Notes under the pieces: model-generated
Database searches by the model: none
The model's input: only the letters and a program-made list of their open reading frames with translations
Told to the model about the DNA's origin: nothing
Assembly: GCA_900550315.1 (NCBI GenBank)
Contig: URRK01000037.1
Location: 1 to 11,146, forward strand
Direction of reading: 5' to 3'
Length of the DNA: 11,146 nucleotides
DNA from: an uncultured Oscillospiraceae bacterium
Lineage (GTDB): Bacteria > Bacillota > Clostridia > Oscillospirales > Acutalibacteraceae
In this document: piece by piece, positions 1 to 7,600 of the stretch
Layout of the letters: each line of letters starts with the position of its first letter
Position numbering within the stretch: the stretch's first letter is position 1
Translations under genes and position numbers: made by a program

Positions 1-123
1 CGGACCTATTGCTTGAACGCCGAATGCCCCACCCGTAAGGAGGCGGCAAAAAAAACTAAAGTAGCCAAAACCAAAACGGCCGCCAAGGGCAAAAAAAGCA
101 GCAAGGCAAGCACAAAAAAGTAA
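1..123 (+). CDS. topA: DNA topoisomerase I, C-terminal end (partial)
   Basis: Only the last 40 residues are present; the 5' end lies outside the window. Visible are the end of a small zinc-finger-like segment (YCLNAECP, with Cys4 and Cys9 of the fragment) and then a strongly basic tail of Lys, Ala, Ser and Thr ending in a TAA stop. Bacterial type IA topoisomerases, which relax negatively supercoiled DNA, commonly end in C4 zinc-finger repeats with YC-x-N-x-x-CP type halves, and some carry Lys-rich tails that help hold DNA. The following gene is trmFO, and topA-trmFO is a classic Firmicute gene pair, which supports the call. The catalytic domain is not visible, so another zinc-finger protein with a basic tail cannot be excluded from this fragment alone. 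Confidence 0.72.
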   Translation, partial: RTYCLNAECPTRKEAAKKTKVAKTKTAAKGKKSSKASTKK

Positions 124-136
124 AGGAATAACGGCT

Positions 137-161
137 GCGTGCGGCAGGTTAAGCCGCACGC
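137..161 (+). terminator. Perfect 9-bp hairpin after topA (possible terminator or attenuator)
   Basis: GCGTGCGGC (137-145) and GCCGCACGC (153-161) are exact reverse complements around a 7-base loop, starting 13 bases after the topA stop. There is no T tract after the stem, so it is not a standard intrinsic terminator. It could act as a weak terminator, an mRNA 3'-end stabiliser, or one state of a leader structure, because its left arm can also pair further downstream with 198-204. Confidence 0.4.
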
Positions 162-234
162 GTTAGGCAAGGGTTAACCCCCGCACAGCGTTTTAAGCCT
201 GCCGTTTTAATAAAGCTCGGGCAAGCAATGCCCG
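142..234 (+). other. Structured leader of trmFO with competing stems
   Basis: CGGCAGG (142-148) is exactly complementary to CCTGCCG (198-204), and the adjoining TTAA at 149-152 can pair with TTAA at 193-196 if G197 bulges, giving about 11 pairs. This long-range stem uses bases that also form the 137-161 hairpin, so the two cannot coexist. Inside the loop lies the 10-base palindrome GGGTTAACCC (171-180). A further hairpin, CGGGCA (218-223) with TGCCCG (229-234), ends just before the trmFO ribosome binding site AGGTGA (237-242). The pairings are seen in the sequence; a regulatory role is inference. Confidence 0.4.
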
Positions 235-245
235 TTAGGTGAAGT

Positions 246-1568
246 ATGAATTTTAATATAACTGTAATTGGCGCGGGGCTGGCCGGGTGCGAGGCCGCCT
301 GGGCCGCCGCAAACCGCGGGCTAAAGGTGCAGCTGCTGGAAATGAAGCCGGCGCAAAAAACCCCGGCCCACAAAAGCAATTTGTTTGCCGAGCTGGTTTG
401 CTCTAACTCTTTAAAAGCGCTGCGCTTAGCCTCGGCCGCCGGGCTGTTAAAGGCCGAAATGCGGCTGCTTGGCAGCCTTTGCTTAACGGCGGCCGAAACC
501 TGTGCCGTACCGGCCGGCGGCGCGCTGGCGGTAGAACGCAACGCCTTTTCGGCCTATATTACCCAAAAAATTAAATCGCATCCGAACATAACAGTGCAGC
601 AGCAAACGGTTACCAGCCTGCCGCAGCAGGGGGTTACGGTTGTGGCAACCGGCCCGTTAACCCAGGGCGCCTTAGCGGACGACATTGCCCGCCTTACCGG
701 GCAGGAGTATTTAAGCTTTTACGACGCCGCCGCCCCCATTGTTAGCTTTGAAAGCGTAGATATGGGCCAGGCTTTTTTTGCCAGCCGCTACGGCAAGGGC
801 AATGGGGACGATTACATTAACTGCCCGCTGGATAAAGTGCAGTACACTGCTTTTCGGCAGGAACTGATTACCGCCGAGCGGGCCTTATTGCACGATTTTG
901 AAAAAAAACGCGAAATTTACGAGGGCTGCATGCCAATAGAGGTGCTGGCTGCTCGGGGCGAGGACGCCATGCGCTTTGGCCCTATGAAGCCGGTTGGCCT
1001 TACCAACCCGGCTACCGGGCACCGCCCCTGGGCCGTTTTGCAATTGCGGCGGGAGGATCTGGCCGGTAACATGTACAACTTAGTAGGTTTTCAAACAAAC
1101 CTAAAATTCGGCGAGCAAAAGCGCGTATTTTCTATGATCCCCGCCCTAAAAAAAGCTGAGTTTTTGCGTTACGGCGTCATGCACCGCAACAGCTTCATTC
1201 AGTCGCCAAAGCTGTTGGCGCCAAACCTGGCGCTGCGGCAAAACGGCAATGTGTTTTTTGCCGGCCAGCTTTCGGGGGTTGAGGGGTATATGGAATCGGC
1301 AGCAAGCGGCATTTTGTGCGGTATAAACGCCGCTGCCAAGGTGCTGGGCAAGCCGCCGCTTATTTTGCCGCAAAGCACTATGATCGGCGCGCTGCTGCAT
1401 TACATTACCACCCCGCGCGAGGACCGGTTTGAGCCTATGGGTGCCAATTTTGGCATTTTGCCAAAGCCGGCCGAGCGCATTAAAAATAAAACCGAACGGT
1501 ATACCGTGGTGGCCGAACGGGCTTTAGCTGAATTAAAGCAGGCGCTGAAAGGAGAACAACTGGTATGA
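246..1568 (+). CDS. trmFO: Methylenetetrahydrofolate-tRNA-(uracil-5-)-methyltransferase TrmFO
   Basis: This flavoenzyme makes 5-methyluridine at position 54 (the T of the T-loop) in tRNAs, using methylenetetrahydrofolate as carbon donor and FADH2 as reductant, in the cytoplasm. The 440-residue length fits the family (about 435). The N-terminus carries the Rossmann FAD-binding motif GAGLAG (residues 9-14) and the family block ELVCSNS with Cys52. Cys228 lies in EGCMPIEVLAARGED, followed by MRFGPMKPVGL. These two cysteines correspond to the conserved pair (Cys53 and Cys226) of the Bacillus subtilis enzyme. FGEQKRVFSMIPAL and RYGVMHRNSFI are further hallmarks. The ATG at 246 follows AGGTGA (237-242). 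The stop codon overlaps the plsX start by 4 bases (ATGA), implying co-translation. In Bacillus the next gene is xerC; here it is plsX. Confidence 0.97.
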   Translation: MNFNITVIGAGLAGCEAAWAAANRGLKVQLLEMKPAQKTPAHKSNLFAELVCSNSLKALRLASAAGLLKAEMRLLGSLCLTAAETCAVPAGGALAVERNAFSAYITQKIKSHPNITVQQQTVTSLPQQGVTVVATGPLTQGALADDIARLTGQEYLSFYDAAAPIVSFESVDMGQAFFASRYGKGNGDDYINCPLDKVQYTAFRQELITAERALLHDFEKKREIYEGCMPIEVLAARGEDAMRFGPMKPVGLTNPATGHRPWAVLQLRREDLAGNMYNLVGFQTNLKFGEQKRVFSMIPALKKAEFLRYGVMHRNSFIQSPKLLAPNLALRQNGNVFFAGQLSGVEGYMESAASGILCGINAAAKVLGKPPLILPQSTMIGALLHYITTPREDRFEPMGANFGILPKPAERIKNKTERYTVVAERALAELKQALKGEQLV

Positions 1569-2578
1569 AAATTATTGTAGACGCTTTTGGTGGAGATCAC
1601 GCACCGCTGGCCATATTACAAGGGGCCGAGCTTGCGGTGAAGGAATACGGTGTGGAAATTCTTTTGGCAGGGTCGGAGCAAAAAATTAAGCAATGCGCGG
1701 CGCAAAACGGGGTGGATTTAACCAACATGACCATTTTACCGGCCGAGGAGGTTATTTCTATGCACGACGACCCCTCCGCCGTTGTAAAAACCAAAAAGCA
1801 AAGCTCTATGGCCGTGGGTCTACGCACCCTGGCCGAAGGGGCGGGTGACGCTTTTGTAAGCGCCGGCAGTACCGGTGCGCTGGTGGTAGGCGGCTCTATG
1901 CTGGTTAAGCGCATTAAGGGGGTAAAGCGGGTGGCGCTGGCCTCGGTTATTCCGGGCAAAAACAACCGCTTTTTAATGCTGGATATTGGTGCCAACGCCG
2001 AGTGCCGGCCCGAAATGCTGCAGCAGTTTGGCATTATGGGCAGCATTTACGCCAAGCAGGTTTTGGGGCTTAAAAACCCAACCGTTGGCTTGCTGAACAT
2101 TGGGACCGAGGAAACCAAAGGGACCGAAATGCACCGTGAGGCCTACCGCCTGCTGCAGCAGGCCCCGGTAAACTTTAAAGGTAATGTAGAATCGCGCGAG
2201 CTGCCGCTGGGAAATACCGATGTAGTGGTATCCGACGGCTTTACCGGCAACATTGCCCTAAAGCTTATAGAGGGCGTTAGCGGCACCATGTTTTCTATGA
2301 TCAAGGGCGTGCTGAAAAAAAGCGTGCTTACAAAATTCGGCGCTTTGTTGCTTAAAAAGGGATTGTACGAAATAAAGGCAAAGTCCGATTACACCGAGGT
2401 GGGCGGCGCCCCGCTGCTGGGCACCCGCAAGCCGGTAATTAAGGCGCACGGTGCCTCCAACGCGCAGGCTATTAAAAATGCCATTCGCGTGGCGGCAACC
2501 TTTGCCGAAAAAAATGTTATTGGCCAAATTTCGGGGGACCTTGCAACGCTGGCAGACCCGGCCGGGGAGGAAGCTTAA
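1565..2578 (+). CDS. plsX: Phosphate acyltransferase PlsX
   Basis: PlsX converts acyl-ACP and phosphate into acyl-phosphate, the donor used by PlsY to acylate glycerol-3-phosphate in the first step of bacterial phospholipid synthesis. It is a peripheral protein on the inner face of the membrane. The 337 residues match the family length. Family blocks are VDAFGGDHAP at the N-terminus (usually VDAMGGDHAP), AGSTGALV (residues 100-107), LDIGANAECRPE (about 139-150), and near the C-terminus GGAPLLGTRKPVIKAHG. The ATG overlaps the trmFO stop by 4 bases and has AAAGGAG (1548-1554) ten bases upstream, inside trmFO. In many Firmicutes plsX is followed by fab genes and/or acpP before rnc; here the next gene is rnc, only 6 bases after the stop. 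Confidence 0.97.
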   Translation: MKIIVDAFGGDHAPLAILQGAELAVKEYGVEILLAGSEQKIKQCAAQNGVDLTNMTILPAEEVISMHDDPSAVVKTKKQSSMAVGLRTLAEGAGDAFVSAGSTGALVVGGSMLVKRIKGVKRVALASVIPGKNNRFLMLDIGANAECRPEMLQQFGIMGSIYAKQVLGLKNPTVGLLNIGTEETKGTEMHREAYRLLQQAPVNFKGNVESRELPLGNTDVVVSDGFTGNIALKLIEGVSGTMFSMIKGVLKKSVLTKFGALLLKKGLYEIKAKSDYTEVGGAPLLGTRKPVIKAHGASNAQAIKNAIRVAATFAEKNVIGQISGDLATLADPAGEEA

Positions 2579-2584
2579 AAGCCC

Positions 2585-3262
2585 ATGGAAGCGTTTGAAA
2601 AAAAATTAAACTACACCTTTAAAAACAAAGAGCTGTTAGAAACCGCGCTAACCCACTCCTCCTACGCGAATGAGCAGCGGGGAGGCGCTGTGTGCAACGA
2701 GCGGCTGGAATTTTTGGGCGACTCGGTGCTTTCGATTATTGTTTCAGATTATTTATACAACAACTTTTCCCTGCCGGAGGGGCGGCTAACAAAACTGCGT
2801 GCCTCTTTGGTGTGCGAAAAAACGCTGTGCCGGTTTTCCCGTAGCTTGCAGGTGGGGCAGTTTTTAAAATTAGGGCGCGGCGAGCGCGCCACCGGCGGCG
2901 CGGACAGAGATTCGCTGTTGGCCGACGCGTTTGAGGCCATTTTGGCCGCCATTTACTTAGACGGCGGCATGGAGCCGGCCAAAAAGCATGTCATGCGTTT
3001 TGTGCTGGAGGAACTGCGTCACATGGAGCACGAAAATTTTAAAGACTACAAAACCGAGCTGCAGGAGGTTATTCAACGCAATCCGGAGGAAAATTTGCAC
3101 TATGTGCTAACCGGGCAATCCGGCCCCGACCACAACAAACAATTTACGGTAGAGGTTCGCCTCAACTCTAATGTTATTGGCGTTGGCACCGGGCACAGTA
3201 AAAAGGCGGCCGAACAGGCCGCAGCCTGCAAGGCACTGGAGCTTATGGGGATTCGGATATGA
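2585..3262 (+). CDS. rnc: Ribonuclease III
   Basis: RNase III cleaves double-stranded RNA, notably in rRNA precursor processing and mRNA and antisense RNA turnover. The 225-residue protein has the endonuclease domain first (about 1-150), with the signature NERLEFLGDSV at 38-48. The four metal-binding acidic residues are present: Glu42, Asp46, Asp114 and Glu117 (ADAFEAI). A double-stranded-RNA-binding domain follows (about 154-223), starting DYKTELQE and ending with the basic GHSKKAAEQAAA helix. The ATG at 2585 is served by GGGGAGG (2564-2570) at the end of plsX, a slightly long spacing of 14 bases. The stop overlaps the next gene by 4 bases (ATGA). The rnc-radical SAM-smc-ftsY order is familiar from Clostridia. 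Confidence 0.97.
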   Translation: MEAFEKKLNYTFKNKELLETALTHSSYANEQRGGAVCNERLEFLGDSVLSIIVSDYLYNNFSLPEGRLTKLRASLVCEKTLCRFSRSLQVGQFLKLGRGERATGGADRDSLLADAFEAILAAIYLDGGMEPAKKHVMRFVLEELRHMEHENFKDYKTELQEVIQRNPEENLHYVLTGQSGPDHNKQFTVEVRLNSNVIGVGTGHSKKAAEQAAACKALELMGIRI

Positions 3263-4257
3263 GCGGCCGGCACGCCAATATTTCCATATTTGTTCCGCAT
3301 ATAGGCTGCACTTACCGGTGCAGCTTTTGCAATCAATACGCCATTACGGCCCAAACCGGCCGCCCCGGGCCAAGCCAGGTAGCTGCCGCTGTTCGGGCAG
3401 CCCAAAAAAGCCCACATTACAACCCTAAAACAACCGAGCTGGCCTTTTTTGGCGGCAGCTTTACGGCCATTGAGCCGGAGTATATGCAAAGCTTGCTGGC
3501 AGCAGCCCAGCAGCCGTTAAAAAACGGGGAAATTTGCGGTATACGCCTTTCTACACGGCCGGACGCCGTGCCCGAATCTACATTGGCGCTTTTAAAGCAC
3601 TACGGCGTTACGGCTATTGAGCTGGGCTGCCAAAGCCTGCAAAACCGGGTGCTGCAGTTAAATCACCGCGGCCATACGGCCGAAGATACCGTTATGGCCG
3701 CCAAAAGGGTGAAAGATTTTGGGTTTGAACTTGGCCTGCAAATGATGACCGGATTGTACGGCGATACCGACGAAGGCGCGTTGGATACCGCGCAAAAAAT
3801 AGTGGCGCTAAACCCCAAAACCGTGCGCATTTACCCAACGCTGGTGTTAAAAAATACCCTGCTTGCAAAGCTTTTGCAAAGCGGAGCCTACCAGCCCCAA
3901 AGCTTAGAGCAGGCCGTTGCCCTTACGGTGCAGCTGCTGCAGCTTTTTGAGCAAAATGGCATTACGGTTATTCGCACCGGGCTGCACGCAGTAGAAAACG
4001 GCAGCCTGTTGGCCGGGCCGTGGCACCCCGCGTTTGGCGAGCTTTGCGCCGCAAGGGTAATGCGGCAAAGGGTGCTGCGGCTGCTGCAAACGCAAAATAT
4101 TGCGCCGGGGAACGTTACCGTTACGGTGCCGGTGGGCAGCCTTTCTAAAATGCTGGGTCAGCGGAAAGAGAATATTGAATTTTTTAGGCAAATGGGTTAT
4201 AATGTTTTTGTGTTGGAAAAACAAAACAGTGCGGTTTTGGTTGCGCCGGGCCGGTAG
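3259..4257 (+). CDS. Elp3-like radical SAM protein, function unassigned
   Basis: The 332-residue protein is a radical S-adenosylmethionine enzyme. Cys17, Cys21 and Cys24 form the CxxxCxxC motif that holds the [4Fe-4S] cluster. FFGGSFT (about 63-69) resembles the SAM-binding glycine motif, and IRLSTRPDA (from residue 95), IELGCQS and RGHTAED are shared with the radical SAM half of the Elp3/COG1243 family. WHPAFGELC (from 255) and a C-terminal VPVGSLSKMLGQRKEN block are also present. True Elp3 proteins are about 550 residues and carry a C-terminal GNAT acetyltransferase domain; there is no room for one here. Short homologues commonly sit between rnc and smc in Clostridia, and I know of no established substrate. 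The start overlaps the rnc stop (ATGA) with a weak GGGGA at 3247-3251. A role in RNA modification is plausible but inferred. Confidence 0.9.
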   Translation: MSGRHANISIFVPHIGCTYRCSFCNQYAITAQTGRPGPSQVAAAVRAAQKSPHYNPKTTELAFFGGSFTAIEPEYMQSLLAAAQQPLKNGEICGIRLSTRPDAVPESTLALLKHYGVTAIELGCQSLQNRVLQLNHRGHTAEDTVMAAKRVKDFGFELGLQMMTGLYGDTDEGALDTAQKIVALNPKTVRIYPTLVLKNTLLAKLLQSGAYQPQSLEQAVALTVQLLQLFEQNGITVIRTGLHAVENGSLLAGPWHPAFGELCAARVMRQRVLRLLQTQNIAPGNVTVTVPVGSLSKMLGQRKENIEFFRQMGYNVFVLEKQNSAVLVAPGR

Positions 4258-4263
4258 CCTTTG

Positions 4264-4324
4264 CTGGCGGCGGTAAACCGTTTCGGCCGGCTTTGTGCCG
4301 GCGGCCGTTTAACGGCAGTTTTTT
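4264..4324 (+). terminator. Intrinsic terminator after the trmFO-plsX-rnc-radical SAM block
   Basis: GCCGGC (4286-4291) pairs exactly with GCCGGC (4297-4302) around a 5-base loop. Flanking partial complementarity (CTG 4264-4266 with CAG 4316-4318, TAAAC with GTTTA) allows a longer imperfect stem. A smaller alternative hairpin, GCCGT (4304-4308) with ACGGC (4312-4316), sits directly before the T tract. Six T residues at 4319-4324 follow. Hairpin plus T tract 7 bases after the last stop codon fits Rho-independent termination. Confidence 0.7.
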
Positions 4325-4330
4325 AGGCTG

Positions 4331-4485
4331 CGCGGTGCAGTTTGGTTAAATTACGCGGTGCGGCTAACAATTTAAACGCTGCGGTTCAATGGGCGGTGCG
4401 CGGCGGCTTAGCAGGTAAGAGGTACCGTTTGGTAGACCATGCGTTTAAGACTGAGGCGATTTAAGACCGTGCGGTTTAAGGCGCG
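4331..4485 (+). repeat. Degenerate GCGGTGC and GCG-TTTAAG repeats in the smc leader
   Basis: CGCGGTGC occurs at 4331-4338 and again at 4354-4361, with the variants TGCGGTTC at 4380-4387 and GGCGGTGC at 4392-4399. Three adjoining 15-base units then run 4441-4455, 4456-4470 and 4471-4485, beginning GCGTTTAAGACTG, GCGATTTAAGACC and GCGGTTTAAGGCG. The stretch has no convincing coding region or known RNA family. The repeats are seen directly; whether they are a decayed dispersed repeat, protein binding sites or chance is open. Confidence 0.45.
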
Positions 4486-4539
4486 CTGGATTATTGCCAC
4501 GGCCCGGGGCTGCGCTTACCGGGCGCCCGCGCGGCAGAG

Positions 4540-4604
4540 TTAGATTATTTTATTAAGCAAGCAAGTACATATTATTTTTTATTATTTATTAATTGTTCAA
4601 GGAG
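4540..4604 (+). promoter_or_regulatory. AT-rich probable smc promoter region and ribosome binding site
   Basis: The last 75 bases before smc change sharply from GC-rich to AT-rich. TATTAT at 4570-4575 is a reasonable -10 hexamer, but no good -35 lies at the usual spacing (ATTTTA at 4547-4552 is the nearest). Position after a terminator and before a large gene supports a promoter somewhere here. AAGGAG (4599-4604) is a strong ribosome binding site 8 bases before the GTG at 4613 and decides that start. Confidence 0.45.
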
Positions 4605-4612
4605 AAATAACG

Positions 4613-7600
4613 GTGCTCATAAAATCAATAGATATTTTAGGGTTTAAATCTTTTGCAGATAAAACCACCTTAAAATTCGGCCATGGGCTTACCGCGGTGG
4701 TTGGGCCAAACGGCAGCGGAAAAAGTAATGTTTCAGACGCGGTGCGTTGGGTATTGGGCGAGCAATCTACCAAAAATTTGCGCGGTAACAGCATGGAGGA
4801 TGTTATTTTTAACGGCACCTCTACCCGCAAGCCGCACGGCTATTGCGAGGTTACCATTTATTTTGACAACCGCGACCGCAGCCTGAATTACAATGAGGAT
4901 GAGGTTTCGGTTACCCGGCGGTACTACCGTTCGCACGAAAGCGAGTACCGCATTAACGGCAACACGGTTCGCCTGCGGGATATTAACGAATTATTTATGG
5001 ATACCGGTCTGGGGCGGGACGGTTATTCTATGATCGGGCAGGGCAAGGTCGACGCCATTGTTAGCTCTAAATCTAACGAGCGGCGCGACATTTTTGAGGA
5101 GGCCTCGGGTATTTCACGCTACCGCTACCGTAAAATTGATGCGGAGCGCCGCCTGCACGCAGCCGATGAAAACCTGCTGCGACTGAATGATATTATGCAG
5201 GAGCTGAAAAGTCGGGTTGGCCCGTTAAAGGAGCAAAGCGCCAAGGCCGAGCGGTTTTTGGCGCTGGCTGCCGTTAAAAAGGATTTGGAAATTGGCCTGT
5301 GGCTAAAAACGCTGGCCGAATCGAAAGAGGCGTTTCGCAACCAGGAAAGCAAAATTGCCATTGCAACCGGCCAGTACGCCGAAATTGAGCGCCAGCTGGC
5401 CGATTACGACCAAACCACCCTGCAAAACAGCGCCGAATTTGCTAAGGCCACGGCGGATATTGACCGCACGCGGGACGAAATTGCCGCGCTGGAGGAGGAA
5501 CTGGTTCGCACCGACGGGCAAATGGAGGTTATTAAAACCAACATTGCGCACCACCACCAGAATATAGAGCGGCTGAATAACGAAAAAACCGAGCTGCTGC
5601 AGTCCAGCGGTTCTAACGCCGAGCTACTTGCCGCTAAAAACGCGGCCATAGCGGCGTTAGAGCAAAAGCTTGCCTTATTGCAAAGCAAAATAGAAAAGCA
5701 AAGCGCCGAGCTTACCGGGTTAATTTCCGGCAGCGAAAGCGTTTCCAGAAAAATGGAGGAATTGGCGCTTCAGCTAAATGTAGTGTCCGACGCCGCCTCA
5801 AAACTTAAAGTGCAAAGCGTTACGGCCGAAACCTCGGCCGCCGAGCTGCAAAGCCGCAGCCAAAGCCTGCAAAAAACGCTTGGCCAAAAGCAGCAGGAGA
5901 AACAGCGCCTGAGCACCGAAATGGCCGAGCTGGAAAAAGACCGCACCCGCTGCGAGGAGCAGTTAAGCTCCGAACAAAATACCCTTACCGGGTACGAGCT
6001 GCGGCTAAATTCCCGCAAAAATGCGGCCGATACCGAAAAGCAGGAGCTAGATCGCCTAACCTTAGATATTGGCGAGCAGCAGCGCCGTGCTAAAATTTTA
6101 GAGGATCTGCAGCATAGCATGGAGGGCTACCAATATTCAGTAAAGGCCTGCATGGCTCAGGCCGAAAAGGGGCTGCTGCACGGCGTTTACGGCCCGGTTT
6201 CTACCCTTATTCGGGTGCCGGGGGAGTACGCCGTTGCGGTAGAGGTGGCGCTGGGTGCCGCTGCGCAGAACATTGTGGTACAGTCGGAGGCCGACGCCAA
6301 ACAGGCCATTCGCTTTTTAAAAACCAACAACAAGGGCCGGGCAACCTTTTTGCCGGTTGGCACCATTCGCGCCCGCGCGTTGGAGGAAAAAATCAACACC
6401 GAGCAGTACGGCTTTGTTGGCATTGCCAGCGAACTAATCAATTATGACGAAAAATTTTCGCCAATTATGCAGTGGCTGTTGGGCCGTACGGTTATTGCCG
6501 AGGACTTAGACAGCGCCGCTGTTATTGCCAAAAAGTACGGCTACCGTTTTAAGGTTGTTACGCTGGACGGCCAGGTGTTAAATCCGGGCGGCTCGTTAAC
6601 CGGCGGATCCTTAGCCAAAAACAGCGGCCTGCTTAGCCGCCAGAATGAAATTGAGCGGCTAAAAAAATCGGCCGAAAAGCTTGTGCAAACGCTAAAACAA
6701 AAGCAAACCCTTTTTGAGCAAACCAAACAGGCTCTTGCAGCCTGCGAGGCCGACGTTTTAGCGGCACGGGCTGCCGTAACAACCGCGTCGGAGGATAAAA
6801 TTCGCGTTTTGGGTGAAATTCGGCGCGTTTCGCAGCTGTTGGCCGCCGCACAGGTTGAGCTTGCCGCCATTGAAAAGGAGCAGCAAACCGCCGGCGAACG
6901 GCTGCTTACCTACCAAAATACGCAAACCAATTGCACTGCCGAATTAAAAAGGCTGGCCGAGCAAGAGGGGCAGCTAAAGGCCGAGATGGAGCAGGTCTCC
7001 AACGGGCGGGACGAAACTGCTGCCAAGCGCGAGGCTTTAACTGAGCAGCTAACGGCCCTGCGGTTAGAGCAGGCCGGCCTGCAAAAGGATATTGCCGTAG
7101 AGCGCTCGGCCGTGGCGGGGTTAGAGGAATCGGCCCAAAGCCGGGGCGAAAAGGCTGCGCAAATTGAAAGCGAGGCCGCCGCTTTGGCGCAAACGGTTGC
7201 CGGTTTAGAGCAGGCCACCCAGGCGGCCGAGGCGCAAAAGCAAAAAATTAGCGCCGAAATTTTGCAAAAGCGGCAGCAAAGCGAGCAGCTTTTGCAGCAG
7301 CGCACCGAAATAGAGGCCGCCTCTACCCGGCTGCGCCAGCAGGAAAAGGACAAGACCCTGCAGCGCGAAAAAATTAACGGCGAGTTAGAACGCCTGCGTG
7401 CAAAAAAGGACGCCATGCAGGAGGAATTTGACGGCATTATTAAGCGGCTGTACGACGAATACGAATTAACCCGTACCGAAGCGGAAAATATGAACATTGT
7501 AATTGAAAACGCCTTTGAGGCCAAAAAACAGCTGGCCGAAACAAAAAGCAAAATTAAGGCGCTTGGCAGTGTAAATGTTGCCGCAATAGAGGAATATAAA

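Noticed and set aside
124..245. T-box or known riboswitch in the topA-trmFO gap
   Set aside because: No T-box sequence or recognisable aptamer core is visible. Only generic inverted repeats can be supported.
3259..4257. Radical SAM gene as a truncated or broken elp3
   Set aside because: The reading frame is intact, has its own C-terminal block (VPVGSLSKMLGQRKEN), and resembles the short homologues usual at this locus. It looks like a complete short family member.
4494..4522. TTGCCA as a -35 box for smc
   Set aside because: It matches the -35 consensus well, but at 17-base spacing the partner is TACCGG, which is not a -10. The AT-rich region downstream is a better promoter location.
4439..4543. 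Possible 34-residue basic peptide (starts MRLRRFKTVRFK) in the gap before smc
   Set aside because: AAGAGG is too far upstream (about 16 bases), no family is recognised, and the frame lies over the 15-base repeat units, whose similar words give the repeated RFK. Coding is not supported without translation data.
6910..7551. Minus-strand open frame of 213 codons opposite the smc coiled coil
   Set aside because: Its product is rich in Ser, Cys and Ala, which is what the complement of a Glu/Gln/Ala-rich coiled coil gives. No ribosome binding site or motif supports it.
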